Shown here piece by piece: positions 9,040-16,350 of a stretch of 48,541 nt of DNA. The notes beneath the pieces are model-generated. The model worked only from the letters and a program-made list of their open reading frames with translations, was not told where the DNA came from and did no database searches. The DNA is from a bacterium. Its GTDB lineage: Bacteria; Auribacterota; UBA3054; JAPLST01. Position numbers and translations under genes: made by a program. Each line of letters begins with the position of its first letter. Position 1 is the stretch's first letter. Location of the stretch: assembly GCA_026417575.1 (NCBI GenBank), contig JAOACZ010000007.1:1-48541 (forward strand). Direction: 5' to 3'.

Positions 9040-10324
9040 CCCGCGCGCGCAGAATCGCCGCCATGAACAAGAAATACGCGATACTGCTGGCAATGATCAT
9101 CGCCGGTGTCCCGAACGGAAGGACACTGTTCCACAAGCCGTGACACACTGCCGCGCACGCATAGCCAATCAGCGCGTACTGCCAGAATCTTGTTTTGTGC
9201 TGCATCCCCAGCCCGATGAAATAGCCGAAATAGCCCGAATACGCCACGTGCCCGCCTACGCTCGCGAAGATGCGCGGGATGAGAAGCTGCAGCGCCGCCC
9301 ACGCCTGATAATCCGTGCGGACGTTTTCCGGGTTGCAATACAGGAAGATGGTTTCCAAGACCACAAACCCAATTGCTGATGACGCCGCCAGCAAGATGCC
9401 GTCCAGTGGTTCGCGGATCGCCAGCCGCCTGCTGTTTCCGCCTTTCATTTGCATATAGACGATCACGACCAGTAACGGCAGAATCTTGACGAATTCTTCG
9501 CTCACGCCGGTAATGAAGGTGTGCTCCAAAAACCGCTGCACGAAGCCGACACGCTCACCTTCAGTAGGCGAAATCCGAAACAACGCGTGCAGCACAACCA
9601 GCACCGGAATGGTCATTACCGCTGTGAAGACGGCTGGCGCCACCATGTACCACCACGGCTGCCGCTTGCCACACAAACGGTACACAAACCATACCACTGT
9701 CGCGCACGAGAACAGACCGAACAAATAAATAGAGGCGAGCATGACTTTGAAGGCGCCTTTTACGTCCGCAAGCCGCTGGTCCTCTTTCATGCTGCCGGAT
9801 ATAACAATCAGGAAGACAAGACGCTTTTGGGCGATGGGAATGCCGAGAATTGTGCGTGTGTTTTGCGCTTGGCGGAGCTGGTTGGAGAGCGATTGGATGA
9901 GATTGAGTTGTTGTTGAATGGTGCCGCCGAGGTCGCCCAGGACAGGGACTTGATCTTGAGCCAGGCGCAATTCATCACTGAGGCGCGCGCATTCCACAAC
10001 TAGCCCCATCCAAGCGTTGGAGAGTTGGAGGATCGTGTTCGTCTGGTTGCCGACAGCGGCGGAGAGGACGGCGATGCGCGAGTTGAGATTGACAAGGGCG
10101 TTGGAGAGCATTGAGATGCGGGCTCGCAGCGATGGGACCGTGTTTTCCATTTTGCGCATGGCATGAACGTACATGAGCAGGATGATGAGGACGGCACCCA
10201 GCCCGCAGTAGATGCAATCGAGGAAGGAGAGCGAGAATATTTCGAGAGGCGTTCGGACGCCGGCGTATTCGCGGTATCTCCTCGCGGTGAGTTTTTCGAA
10301 ATATCTGTCGCGTGGCCAGCCCAT
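8981..10324 (-). CDS. PrsW-family intramembrane protease with coiled-coil N-terminal region
   Basis: A 447-aa membrane protein. A first TM segment lies in about the first 40 residues (CGLGAVLIILLMYV). It is followed by a heptad-rich region of about 130 residues (repeated LSNAL/LSNQL patterns). The C-terminal multi-TM domain carries PrsW/M82 hallmarks: EEFVK with Glu276 and Glu277, then ASVGGHVAYSGYFG and AAVCHGLWNSVLPFG supplying conserved histidines. PrsW proteins act as site-1 proteases for anti-sigma factors in Bacillus; the substrate here is unknown. The start at 10324 (MGWPRDRYF) is preferred over 10453 because the longer form would run through the divergent peroxiredoxin promoter and start codon. 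No clear Shine-Dalgarno is seen. The 3' end overlaps the convergent PEP-CTERM gene. Confidence 0.8.
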   Translation of the reverse strand: MGWPRDRYFEKLTARRYREYAGVRTPLEIFSLSFLDCIYCGLGAVLIILLMYVHAMRKMENTVPSLRARISMLSNALVNLNSRIAVLSAAVGNQTNTILQLSNAWMGLVVECARLSDELRLAQDQVPVLGDLGGTIQQQLNLIQSLSNQLRQAQNTRTILGIPIAQKRLVFLIVISGSMKEDQRLADVKGAFKVMLASIYLFGLFSCATVVWFVYRLCGKRQPWWYMVAPAVFTAVMTIPVLVVLHALFRISPTEGERVGFVQRFLEHTFITGVSEEFVKILPLLVVIVYMQMKGGNSRRLAIREPLDGILLAASSAIGFVVLETIFLYCNPENVRTDYQAWAALQLLIPRIFASVGGHVAYSGYFGYFIGLGMQHKTRFWQYALIGYACAAVCHGLWNSVLPFGTPAMIIASSIAYFLFMAAILRARATSQSALRQTVYGVSPRSL

Positions 10325-10398
10325 GGCACACGCGGCGTAGTGCACTGTGCTGAACGGGATGGCATAATCAAGAGCGGAAATTCCGAGCAGAGCGAAAG

Positions 10399-10427
10399 TT
10401 GACAAATGGAGGTGGTTATGCGATAAT
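10399..10427 (+). promoter_or_regulatory. sigma-70-type promoter for the peroxiredoxin gene
   Basis: TTGACA (10399-10404) and GATAAT (10422-10427) are separated by 17 nt, 29 nt before the ATG at 10457. Confidence 0.75.
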
Positions 10428-10456
10428 TGTTCACCTTGTAAGCAATGGAGCAAGCA

Positions 10457-10954
10457 ATGACAGAACTGAAACCGGGCGATAAGGCACCAGAATTTACTTT
10501 ACCGGCCAGCAATGGCACGGAAGTGAGCTTAATGGATTACCGTGGCACGCACTACGTTGTGCTGTACTTTTATCCAAAGGACGCAACGCCGGGCTGCACG
10601 CAAGAGGCAATCGCGTTTCGTGATTTGCAGCACGAGTTTCAGTTGGCAGGAGCGGTGATTCTCGGCGTGAGTACGGACGATGTGGCGTCGCATGGGCGCT
10701 TTGCGACTGAACACAATCTTACTTTTCCATTGCTAAGTGACGTGGATGGAAAGGTCACGGAGAAGTATGGGGTGATGGCAAAGCGGCGGGGGAAGAGTGC
10801 AGGTCCACGGGCAGCGCGAGTGACGTTTGTGATTGACAAGGAGGGAGTGATTCGGCGGATATACCGCAACATCAAATTAGAGTGCCATGCGGACGAGGTG
10901 CTTACGTACGTGCATGGGCTGAAATTGGAAGAGGAGGTGGCGGAACGCGTGTAG
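10457..10954 (+). CDS. bcp: thioredoxin-dependent peroxiredoxin (PrxQ/BCP), one-Cys form
   Basis: A 165-aa cytoplasmic thiol peroxidase that reduces hydroperoxides. The thioredoxin fold starts LKPGDKAPEFTLPASNG, and the peroxidatic Cys47 lies in YPKDATPGCTQEA. In many PrxQ proteins a resolving Cys sits five residues later; here that position is Ile52, so the protein should act as a 1-Cys type or use an outside thiol. FVIDKEGVIRRIYR is the usual C-terminal strand. The ATG at 10457 is chosen over the one at 10445 because a TGGAGCA Shine-Dalgarno lies just upstream of it. It is transcribed divergently from the PrsW gene and converges on metX. Confidence 0.9.
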   Translation: MTELKPGDKAPEFTLPASNGTEVSLMDYRGTHYVVLYFYPKDATPGCTQEAIAFRDLQHEFQLAGAVILGVSTDDVASHGRFATEHNLTFPLLSDVDGKVTEKYGVMAKRRGKSAGPRAARVTFVIDKEGVIRRIYRNIKLECHADEVLTYVHGLKLEEEVAERV

Positions 10955-10996
10955 CGAGCGGGTGCGGGAGGCAGACGGCGGAGTTTTTTTTCTGGC

Positions 10997-12193
10997 TCAG
11001 CGGTTGTAGAAGCGATAGACGCGTTCTAGGAAACGCTCAATGAGGTAGGCGTACTTGGGGTATTCGACGAGGAAGGCGTCGTGGCCGTAACTAGATTCGA
11101 TTTCGTGGTATTCGACGTCGCGCCCGAGTGCGCGTAAGGCATCGACGAGTTCCGCGGTTTCGCGCGGGGGGAAGAGCCAGTCACTGCGGAAGGCGATGAA
11201 GAGCGCTTTGCATTTGATGCGTGCGGCGCCTTCTTCGAGTGAGGAGCAGCCCTCGGCGAGATCATAGAAATCCATTGCTTTGGTGAGGTAGAGGTAGCTG
11301 TTGGCGTCGAAGCGTTCGACGAAGCGCGCGCCTTGGTAGTGGAGGTAATTTTCGATTTCGAAGTGGTCACCGAAGTGGGAGTGGGCGGAACCAGCGCGGC
11401 GCCGGCGTCCGAATTTGAGCTGCATAGATTCACTGGAGAGGTAAGTGATGTGAGCAATCATGCGGGCGACGGCGAGGCCGCGTGCAGGGGGATCGTCGGG
11501 ATCGTAGTTGCCGTTATTCCACTTGGGGTCGCTAATGATGGCTTGGCGTTCGACTTCAGAGAAGGCAATGCCTTGGGGGGAGAGGCGTGCGCTGGTGGAG
11601 ACGGGGATGATGCAGCTGACCCAGGAGGGGTAGGCGGCGGCCCATTCGAGAGTGATCATGCCGCCCATAGAACCGCCGGAGACACAGAGGAGGCGGTGAA
11701 TGCCGAGGTGCTCGAGGAGGAGTTTTTGGGCGTTGACGATATCGCGGATAGTGAAGACGGGGAAGGAGAGGCCGTAAGGCCGGCCGGTCGCGGGGTTGAT
11801 CGAGGAGGGTCCAGTGGTGCCTTGGCAACCGCCGAGGTTGTTGGCGCAAATGATGAAATATTTGTTGGTGTCGAAAGCTTTGCCCGGGCCGATGAGGGGG
11901 TCCCACCAGCCGGCTTTGGGATCGGTATCATGATAGACACCGGCACAGTGGCTATCGCCGGTGAGGGCGTGGACGATGAGGATGGCGTTATCGCGTTGAG
12001 GGGTAAGGGTACCGAAGGATTCGTAAGCGATATCGAGGGGAGCGATACGTTCGCCGGAGACGAGGGTGAGGCCATCAGGGAAGTGGGCAAAGTGTTTGAC
12101 GGCACGGAGGCGTGTGCCACGCGAAGCGGAGGCGACGCTGGGGTCTTCCCAGTCGGGCCGGGGCGGGGAAGGATGTGGAACGAAGTTATTCAC
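10997..12193 (-). CDS. metX: homoserine O-acetyltransferase (alpha/beta hydrolase, MetX family)
   Basis: A 398-aa cytoplasmic enzyme that acylates homoserine for methionine synthesis. Family motifs are complete: HALTGDSH, GWWDPLIGPG, NNLGGCQGTTGPSS, nucleophile Ser175 in GGSMGG, Asp338 in FRSDWLF and His371 in SYGHDAF. Sequence alone does not settle acetyl- versus succinyl-CoA use in this family. The only usable start is GTG at 12193; no in-frame ATG, GTG or TTG lies between it and the conserved core. No Shine-Dalgarno is visible because the terminator U-tract lies directly before the start. It lies downstream of a SAM-II-like riboswitch and two tRNA genes on the same strand, consistent with repression by S-adenosylmethionine. 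Confidence 0.93.
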   Translation of the reverse strand: MNNFVPHPSPPRPDWEDPSVASASRGTRLRAVKHFAHFPDGLTLVSGERIAPLDIAYESFGTLTPQRDNAILIVHALTGDSHCAGVYHDTDPKAGWWDPLIGPGKAFDTNKYFIICANNLGGCQGTTGPSSINPATGRPYGLSFPVFTIRDIVNAQKLLLEHLGIHRLLCVSGGSMGGMITLEWAAAYPSWVSCIIPVSTSARLSPQGIAFSEVERQAIISDPKWNNGNYDPDDPPARGLAVARMIAHITYLSSESMQLKFGRRRRAGSAHSHFGDHFEIENYLHYQGARFVERFDANSYLYLTKAMDFYDLAEGCSSLEEGAARIKCKALFIAFRSDWLFPPRETAELVDALRALGRDVEYHEIESSYGHDAFLVEYPKYAYLIERFLERVYRFYNR

Positions 12194-12198
12194 GTAAT

Positions 12199-12231
12199 AA
12201 AAAAGGCGTCCGTGCCAAGCAGCGGGACGCC
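12199..12231 (-). terminator. rho-independent terminator, expression platform of the metX riboswitch
   Basis: On the minus strand GGCGTCC (12231-12225) pairs with GGACGCC (12211-12205) and is followed by TTTTTTATT. It sits between the riboswitch aptamer and the metX GTG. The first two bases of the 5' arm are also part of a competing helix: ACGTGG at 12235-12230 can pair with CCACGT at 12259-12254, which contains the 3' strand of aptamer helix P1. Termination and antitermination are therefore mutually exclusive, with SAM binding expected to favour termination. Confidence 0.75.
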
Positions 12232-12232
12232 A

Positions 12233-12284
12233 CGTCTGTTTAGCACATTTTTTACGTGGAGCAATTCGACATAAATCACCACGG
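12233..12284 (-). promoter_or_regulatory. SAM-II-like riboswitch aptamer
   Basis: A 52-nt minus-strand element matches the SAM-II (metA/SAM_alpha) consensus as I know it. P1 is CGTGG (12283-12279) with CCACG (12259-12255). The loop holds TGATTTA and ATTGC. After P1 come AAAAAATG and GCTAAA (12244-12239), then GACG. The pseudoknot pair seen in SAM-II as CC/GG is here GTC (12270-12268) with GAC (12236-12234), a compensated change. It lies directly upstream of metX, the classic SAM-II target, and 8 nt downstream of the tRNA-Tyr CCA end. SAM-V, which shares the same core, is a less likely alternative. Confidence 0.82.
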
Positions 12285-12292
12285 AAACGAGC

Positions 12293-12378
12293 TGGTGGGG
12301 AGGGGAGGGTTCGAACCTCCGTAGCCGTGAGGCGCCAGATTTACAGTCTGGTGCAATTGACCACTCTGCCACCTCCCC
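12293..12378 (-). tRNA. tRNA-Tyr (GTA)
   Basis: An 86-nt type II tRNA with encoded CCA (12295-12293). The acceptor GGGGAGG (12378-12372) pairs with CCTCCCC (12303-12297), and the discriminator is A. The T arm is GGAGG, loop TTCGAAC, CCTCC. The anticodon loop CTGTAAA between CCAGA and TCTGG gives anticodon GTA, and a long variable arm follows, as in bacterial tRNA-Tyr. Confidence 0.97.
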
Positions 12379-12431
12379 GCTAGCGATGACGAAAGAACCG
12401 CTGCACGGCGTGGTGCAGCACAGCACATCGA

Positions 12432-12507
12432 TGGAGCCGAAGATCGGATTTGAACCGATGACCTGCGGTTTACAAAACCGCTGCTCTACCAGCTGAGCTA
12501 CTTCGGC
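12432..12507 (-). tRNA. tRNA-Thr (TGT)
   Basis: A 76-nt tRNA with encoded CCA (12434-12432). The acceptor GCCGAAG (12507-12501) pairs with CTTCGGC (12442-12436). The D arm contains AGCTCAGCTGGTAGAGC. The anticodon stem GCGGT/ACCGC encloses TTTGTAA, giving anticodon TGT. The T loop is TTCAAAT. It is first in the tRNA-Thr, tRNA-Tyr, riboswitch, metX series, with a strong promoter upstream. Confidence 0.97.
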
Positions 12508-12517
12508 ACAGTAATTT

Positions 12518-12546
12518 ATTGTACAAAGTCTGTTTGTTCGTGTCAA
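12518..12546 (-). promoter_or_regulatory. strong sigma-70-type promoter for tRNA-Thr, tRNA-Tyr and probably metX
   Basis: On the minus strand TTGACA (12546-12541) and TACAAT (12523-12518) are separated by 17 nt, with the mature tRNA-Thr starting 10 nt beyond the -10. No room for a separate metX promoter exists in the 8 nt between tRNA-Tyr and the riboswitch, so this promoter is the likeliest source of metX mRNA. Confidence 0.85.
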
Positions 12547-12552
12547 ACCGCG

Positions 12553-12581
12553 TTGACGTGATGGGCGGGATAGGTTATAAT
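12553..12581 (+). promoter_or_regulatory. sigma-70-type promoter for the exosortase operon
   Basis: TTGACG (12553-12558) and TATAAT (12576-12581) are separated by 17 nt, 56 nt before the exosortase ATG. It is divergent from the tRNA promoter; the two -35 boxes are only 6 nt apart. Confidence 0.85.
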
Positions 12582-12637
12582 GACCGTGATGAAACAAGTA
12601 ACTGGCCCGTACAGGCCAAGCGGGAGTTAGGTGCGCG

Positions 12638-14785
12638 ATGGATGAGTTAGAGACAAGAGTTGAACTGGGGGCGGCGGAGCGTGTGGTAGGAAGCGTCGGC
12701 GAGGTAGCGGAGGAAAGAGATGTCAATCGGGACGTGTATCGGCCGTTGACGTTTCTCTTGTTTGCGCTTTTGGGAGGGATGCTGGTGTACAGTTACAGCT
12801 ACCCGTTGCAACGGACGTACCAAAGCTGGGGCAGTCAGCACGGGTACAACGCGAATGGATTGTACATTTTTCTGGGGGCGTGTTTGTTGATTTTCTGGCA
12901 ACGCAAGCGGTTACGGGCGTTACCGAAGACGATTGATTATCGGGGGTTGGTATTGGTAGTGCTGGGCCTGCTATGGTCGTTGGCGTTTAAGCGTGGCGAC
13001 ATCAATGCGATGCAGACGGTGGGGTTTATTGGTGTGGTGTGGGCGTTGTGTTTGTACTTGGGCGGGTGGTTATTTGCGAAGGCAATGATGTTTCCACTCT
13101 TCTTCAGTTTATTTTCGGTGCAATGGGGGCTGGCGAGCAGCGTGGTTGCGTTGAAGATGCGTTTATGGTCGACGGCGATTGCGTGTTGGCTGATCAACGT
13201 AACGGGCAAGCCATTCGGCATTATGGTGGAACGGCAGGGAACAAACGTGTCGATGCCGGAGATTCCGGAGTTGGCATTTGACGTGGCGGCGCCGTGCAGT
13301 GGGTTACAGTCGTTGATCATGACGGCGGTGTTATGTCTGCTGATGTGCTATTTGAGCTTACGAACGTGGTGGAAGCGGGTAGTGATGGTAGCGCTGATAG
13401 GGCCCATCGCGATTTTGAATAACTCGCTGCGGATCATGCTGATCGCATATTGCGGGACATTCTTCACGTGGATTGAGCGAGTAATGGGGTTGCAGAAAGG
13501 GTGGGGGAAAGATGTAGCGTATGGCGCGTTTCACGAGTATCCGGGAATAGTGGTGTACGGGTTAGGGTTTGCGATGGTGTGGTTGGCGGCGCACTATTTG
13601 GAGCGGTTACCAGGGGTGGAACGGGAAGAGTGGGAGCAGCGCAAGGCAGAAAAAGCAGCTGCGCGGGCAGCGCGGGCGCGCAAGGCGGAAGCGGCGGCCG
13701 CGGGGCTTGAAATGCCTGAAACGTCTGATGCGGCGAGGCAGTTGGACAGATCGGAGACATCTGACGTGCCTAATGCCTGCGAGGTTTCTTGCCAGCCCGT
13801 TGACTACAGATTTTACGGTCGGTTGTGGAAACATGTAGCAGTAGCGCTTGCGTTGGTTATTGGCGCGCACTATTTGGGGAATTACGCGAAGCACAGGATT
13901 TATTACTCGAAGGGGTTAGCCTCAGGTGATCACATACCGACATTAGTGCTGGGGCAGAAGGGTTACAGTATGCAACGACTGCCATATGTGACGGCATTTC
14001 CGGAACGGATTGGCTATCGCCTGCGTGTGCTCATGCCGGTGACGGAACTAGAGTTATCGGAATTACCAAAGGACACAGAGTACTTTCGAGGACTGTATGT
14101 ACCGACGAATCGCTACGCAGCGTATGCGAGGGGTGTCCAGTATCTTTTTTCGCGGGCGCCGACCAGCGACGTCGCAGCGGTAGCGAGCGGATTGGGAGAG
14201 GCATTAGGCGAGGTGGTGCTGCCAACGAACACGCTAGCGCGGCTGGCGGGGTTGAGCCAGGGTTTTATCAAGTGGCTCGAGGAACACCGGTACCCTGACA
14301 GCATGTCAATGGCATTTGGTCATGTGATGGCGGCGCTGGCGCAGGCGGATCGGCATCCGGAGAATATCATGCTGGCGGTGGTGCAAAACAAGAGCGATCA
14401 GCACTCGATACACACACCGGAAGCGTGTTTTCCTGCGCAGGGCTGGACAATTGACGAGCCGTTTGTGAAACGAATTGAGTTAGGGGGACATCCAGCGGAC
14501 GTCGCATGTTTGGATGTAGGTTTTCGTCAGGAGAACATTCGGGAGTGTGTGTTGTACTGGTATCAGCGGGAGGGAGAGGGGGTGCGGAACATTTATGCGA
14601 CGGGGGACTTTTTCTGGTTGCCATTCAAGACAGCGTTTAACTTGATATTTCGTGGGCGGAGTGACCGGTGGGCGTTTGTGCGTCTTTCGACCGTGATAGA
14701 TGATCGCGATCCGGGAAAGTTCGCGGAAGGTTACGAGCGACTTTTGGCATTTGTACGAGAAGTGGAGCCATACTTGATGTATTAG
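12638..14785 (+). CDS. exosortase fused to an EpsI-like domain
   Basis: A 715-aa membrane protein. Residues about 30-330 form the multi-TM exosortase domain with the transpeptidase-like triad: Cys220 in APCSGLQS, Arg265 in NSLRIML and His299 in AFHEYPGIV. A highly charged Ala/Arg/Lys linker (about residues 330-385) follows. After another TM segment comes an EpsI/DUF3485-type domain with HSIHTPEACFPAQGW (Cys597). Exosortases cleave PEP-CTERM tails at the inner membrane and probably attach the protein to another molecule; EpsI domains accompany exosortases in polysaccharide loci. The fused arrangement is known for some exosortase types. The ATG at 12638 is preceded by GGGAG. First gene of a probable operon with the YbbR, coiled-coil and MBL genes. 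Candidate substrates in the window are at 4561, 17444, 33700 and 46813. Confidence 0.92.
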   Translation: MDELETRVELGAAERVVGSVGEVAEERDVNRDVYRPLTFLLFALLGGMLVYSYSYPLQRTYQSWGSQHGYNANGLYIFLGACLLIFWQRKRLRALPKTIDYRGLVLVVLGLLWSLAFKRGDINAMQTVGFIGVVWALCLYLGGWLFAKAMMFPLFFSLFSVQWGLASSVVALKMRLWSTAIACWLINVTGKPFGIMVERQGTNVSMPEIPELAFDVAAPCSGLQSLIMTAVLCLLMCYLSLRTWWKRVVMVALIGPIAILNNSLRIMLIAYCGTFFTWIERVMGLQKGWGKDVAYGAFHEYPGIVVYGLGFAMVWLAAHYLERLPGVEREEWEQRKAEKAAARAARARKAEAAAAGLEMPETSDAARQLDRSETSDVPNACEVSCQPVDYRFYGRLWKHVAVALALVIGAHYLGNYAKHRIYYSKGLASGDHIPTLVLGQKGYSMQRLPYVTAFPERIGYRLRVLMPVTELELSELPKDTEYFRGLYVPTNRYAAYARGVQYLFSRAPTSDVAAVASGLGEALGEVVLPTNTLARLAGLSQGFIKWLEEHRYPDSMSMAFGHVMAALAQADRHPENIMLAVVQNKSDQHSIHTPEACFPAQGWTIDEPFVKRIELGGHPADVACLDVGFRQENIRECVLYWYQREGEGVRNIYATGDFFWLPFKTAFNLIFRGRSDRWAFVRLSTVIDDRDPGKFAEGYERLLAFVREVEPYLMY

Positions 14786-14809
14786 GGGGGCTAGGTAGAG
14801 GCGGGAGAC

Positions 14810-15841
14810 ATGCGGCGAATAGTAAAGGAACTACGCGAGCGAATGCGGGTGATGCGCGGGCGACCACTGCATGTGACGCTGTGGCAGTGGGCGCGCCACA
14901 ACTGGCCCTGGCGGGTGAGCGCACTTGCGGCGGCAGTGGCTTTGTGGGCGTACGTGCAAATTGTCACGAATGTGGGCACGGTCCCGCTGACGGTACCGAT
15001 TGGTGCCATACGCGTGCGAGAGAATCACCAGGCGGAAGTGTTTACAACAAATGGCGAGCCGTTGCAGGCGATTAGTGTGAATGTCATGTGCTCGGCGCGG
15101 GATCGCGATCGGTTGCGGGATGTCGACTACACAGTTGAGATTGATTTACAGGACGAGGCAGAGAATATCATACCATCGTTTCAATTACGGGCAAATGAGC
15201 ATATCAAGTACCGTGGGCGGAAGGAATTTGCTGATCGGTATCGAATTGTATCCTTTAGTCCGGATCGGGTGCGGTTGGTAATTGACAGCACAGAGATGCG
15301 ATTAGTAACAGTGGAGCCGGTCTACACAGGCACACCGGCGGAGGGATATGAAGTGTCAAGTATTAGCGCGAATCCGACGGCGGTGATGATTAAGGGGCCA
15401 GCACGGATCATTCGCGAGATGACGACGATTCCGACGGAGACGATCGACATAACAGGGCTGAGCAAGCCATTTCAGAAGCCGGTGCGTGTGGGGGCGACGA
15501 ATACGAGTGTGACGGTGGTGGACAAGACGCCGGTGGAAGTGAACATTGGGATCAACACGAAACCAGTGCAGCGGCGCTTTGGCGCGGTACCGGTACTGGC
15601 GCTCGGTCAGCCCGCGCAGGGGCGACAGGTGCGGTTCAATCCGAAAACGGTTACCGTGATTTTGCAAGGGGTGCGTGAGTTGATGGACATGGTAGAGCCG
15701 CGGACGGTGCGGGCATTTGTGGATGTGCGGGAGCTTACGACGAGCGGGTTTAGTCTTCCGGTGCAAGCGTTAGCGCCGGCAAATGTACAAGTAGTGTCAG
15801 TGATGCCGAACGTTGTCACAGTGAGCTTGACAGAGGAGTGA
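14810..15841 (+). CDS. YbbR-domain membrane-anchored protein
   Basis: A 343-aa protein with a basic N-terminus, one TM segment (about residues 37-57, VSALAAAVALWAYVQIVTNV) and an extracytoplasmic part made of YbbR-type beta domains (phrases such as PVYTGTPAEGYEVSSI, PTAVMIKGPA and PKTVTVILQGV). YbbR (CdaR) proteins usually sit next to the di-adenylate cyclase gene cdaA and glmM and modulate cyclase activity. Here the partner is an exosortase and no cyclase is in the window, so a structural or scaffolding role is equally possible. GCGGGAG precedes the ATG. It begins 24 nt after the exosortase gene, and only 1 nt separates its stop from the next start. Confidence 0.8.
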   Translation: MRRIVKELRERMRVMRGRPLHVTLWQWARHNWPWRVSALAAAVALWAYVQIVTNVGTVPLTVPIGAIRVRENHQAEVFTTNGEPLQAISVNVMCSARDRDRLRDVDYTVEIDLQDEAENIIPSFQLRANEHIKYRGRKEFADRYRIVSFSPDRVRLVIDSTEMRLVTVEPVYTGTPAEGYEVSSISANPTAVMIKGPARIIREMTTIPTETIDITGLSKPFQKPVRVGATNTSVTVVDKTPVEVNIGINTKPVQRRFGAVPVLALGQPAQGRQVRFNPKTVTVILQGVRELMDMVEPRTVRAFVDVRELTTSGFSLPVQALAPANVQVVSVMPNVVTVSLTEE

Positions 15842-15842
15842 G

Positions 15843-16340
15843 ATGGCAGACGAGGTTGCGGCAGGAGCAGTGGAGCGTGCAATGCCGCTGGAGGTACGTT
15901 TTAGTCAGTTTGAGGAGCGGTATCAGCGTGAGATGGCGGATGTGCGCGCTTTGAGTGCGCAGATGCAGGAATTGATTACGGTGACGGAGGCGGTGCTCAA
16001 CGAGCTAGATCGGCCTGGTTTGCTGCGGCGCTTGCTGTGGCGGATTACGGGATACAGTGGAGCCCTCCAGCGCAAGAACTATCGTAACCAGTTGAAATTA
16101 CAACATACGAACATGTTGCTGAGTGCGGCGATAGCGCGGCAGAATCGGGTGATTATCGAAGGGTTGCGGCTGACGCTGGAGAAGCTGCACCAAGTAGAAG
16201 AAGATGCGCGGTATTTGCGGGAGATGGTGGTGAAGAGTGAAGAACGACGTGAACGGTGGCGGCAACGGCGCGCGGCGTGGCAGGCACGCGTGCGCGGGTG
16301 GTGGGAGCGTGTATGCGCGTGGTGCAGCGGGCGCAGGTAA
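15843..16340 (+). CDS. coiled-coil protein of unknown function
   Basis: A 165-aa soluble, charged protein with no recognised domain. Residues about 18-55 (VRFSQFEERYQREMADVRAL onward) and 85-150 (LKLQHTNMLLSAAIARQNR, then LEKLHQVEEDARYLREMV) are predicted long helices with heptad patterns. The C-terminus is rich in Arg and Trp (ARVRGWWERVCAWCSGRR). There is no signal peptide or TM segment. It starts 1 nt after the ybbR-type stop codon and ends 10 nt before the MBL-fold lipoprotein start, so it belongs to the exosortase operon. It may bridge the membrane proteins on the cytoplasmic side; this is inference. Confidence 0.6.
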   Translation: MADEVAAGAVERAMPLEVRFSQFEERYQREMADVRALSAQMQELITVTEAVLNELDRPGLLRRLLWRITGYSGALQRKNYRNQLKLQHTNMLLSAAIARQNRVIIEGLRLTLEKLHQVEEDARYLREMVVKSEERRERWRQRRAAWQARVRGWWERVCAWCSGRR

Positions 16341-16350
16341 GGGCCTAACC

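Noticed and set aside
10979-10992. T8 tract after the peroxiredoxin gene as terminator
   Set aside because: No stable stem precedes the T-run at about 10983-10990.
11333-12274. 313-aa plus-strand open frame rich in Gly, Glu and Val
   Set aside because: It is the complement of metX, whose motifs and catalytic residues are intact; composition is typical of an antisense shadow.
12190-12726. 178-aa minus-strand frame across the tRNA region
   Set aside because: It runs through two tRNA genes, the riboswitch and both promoters and has no protein motif.
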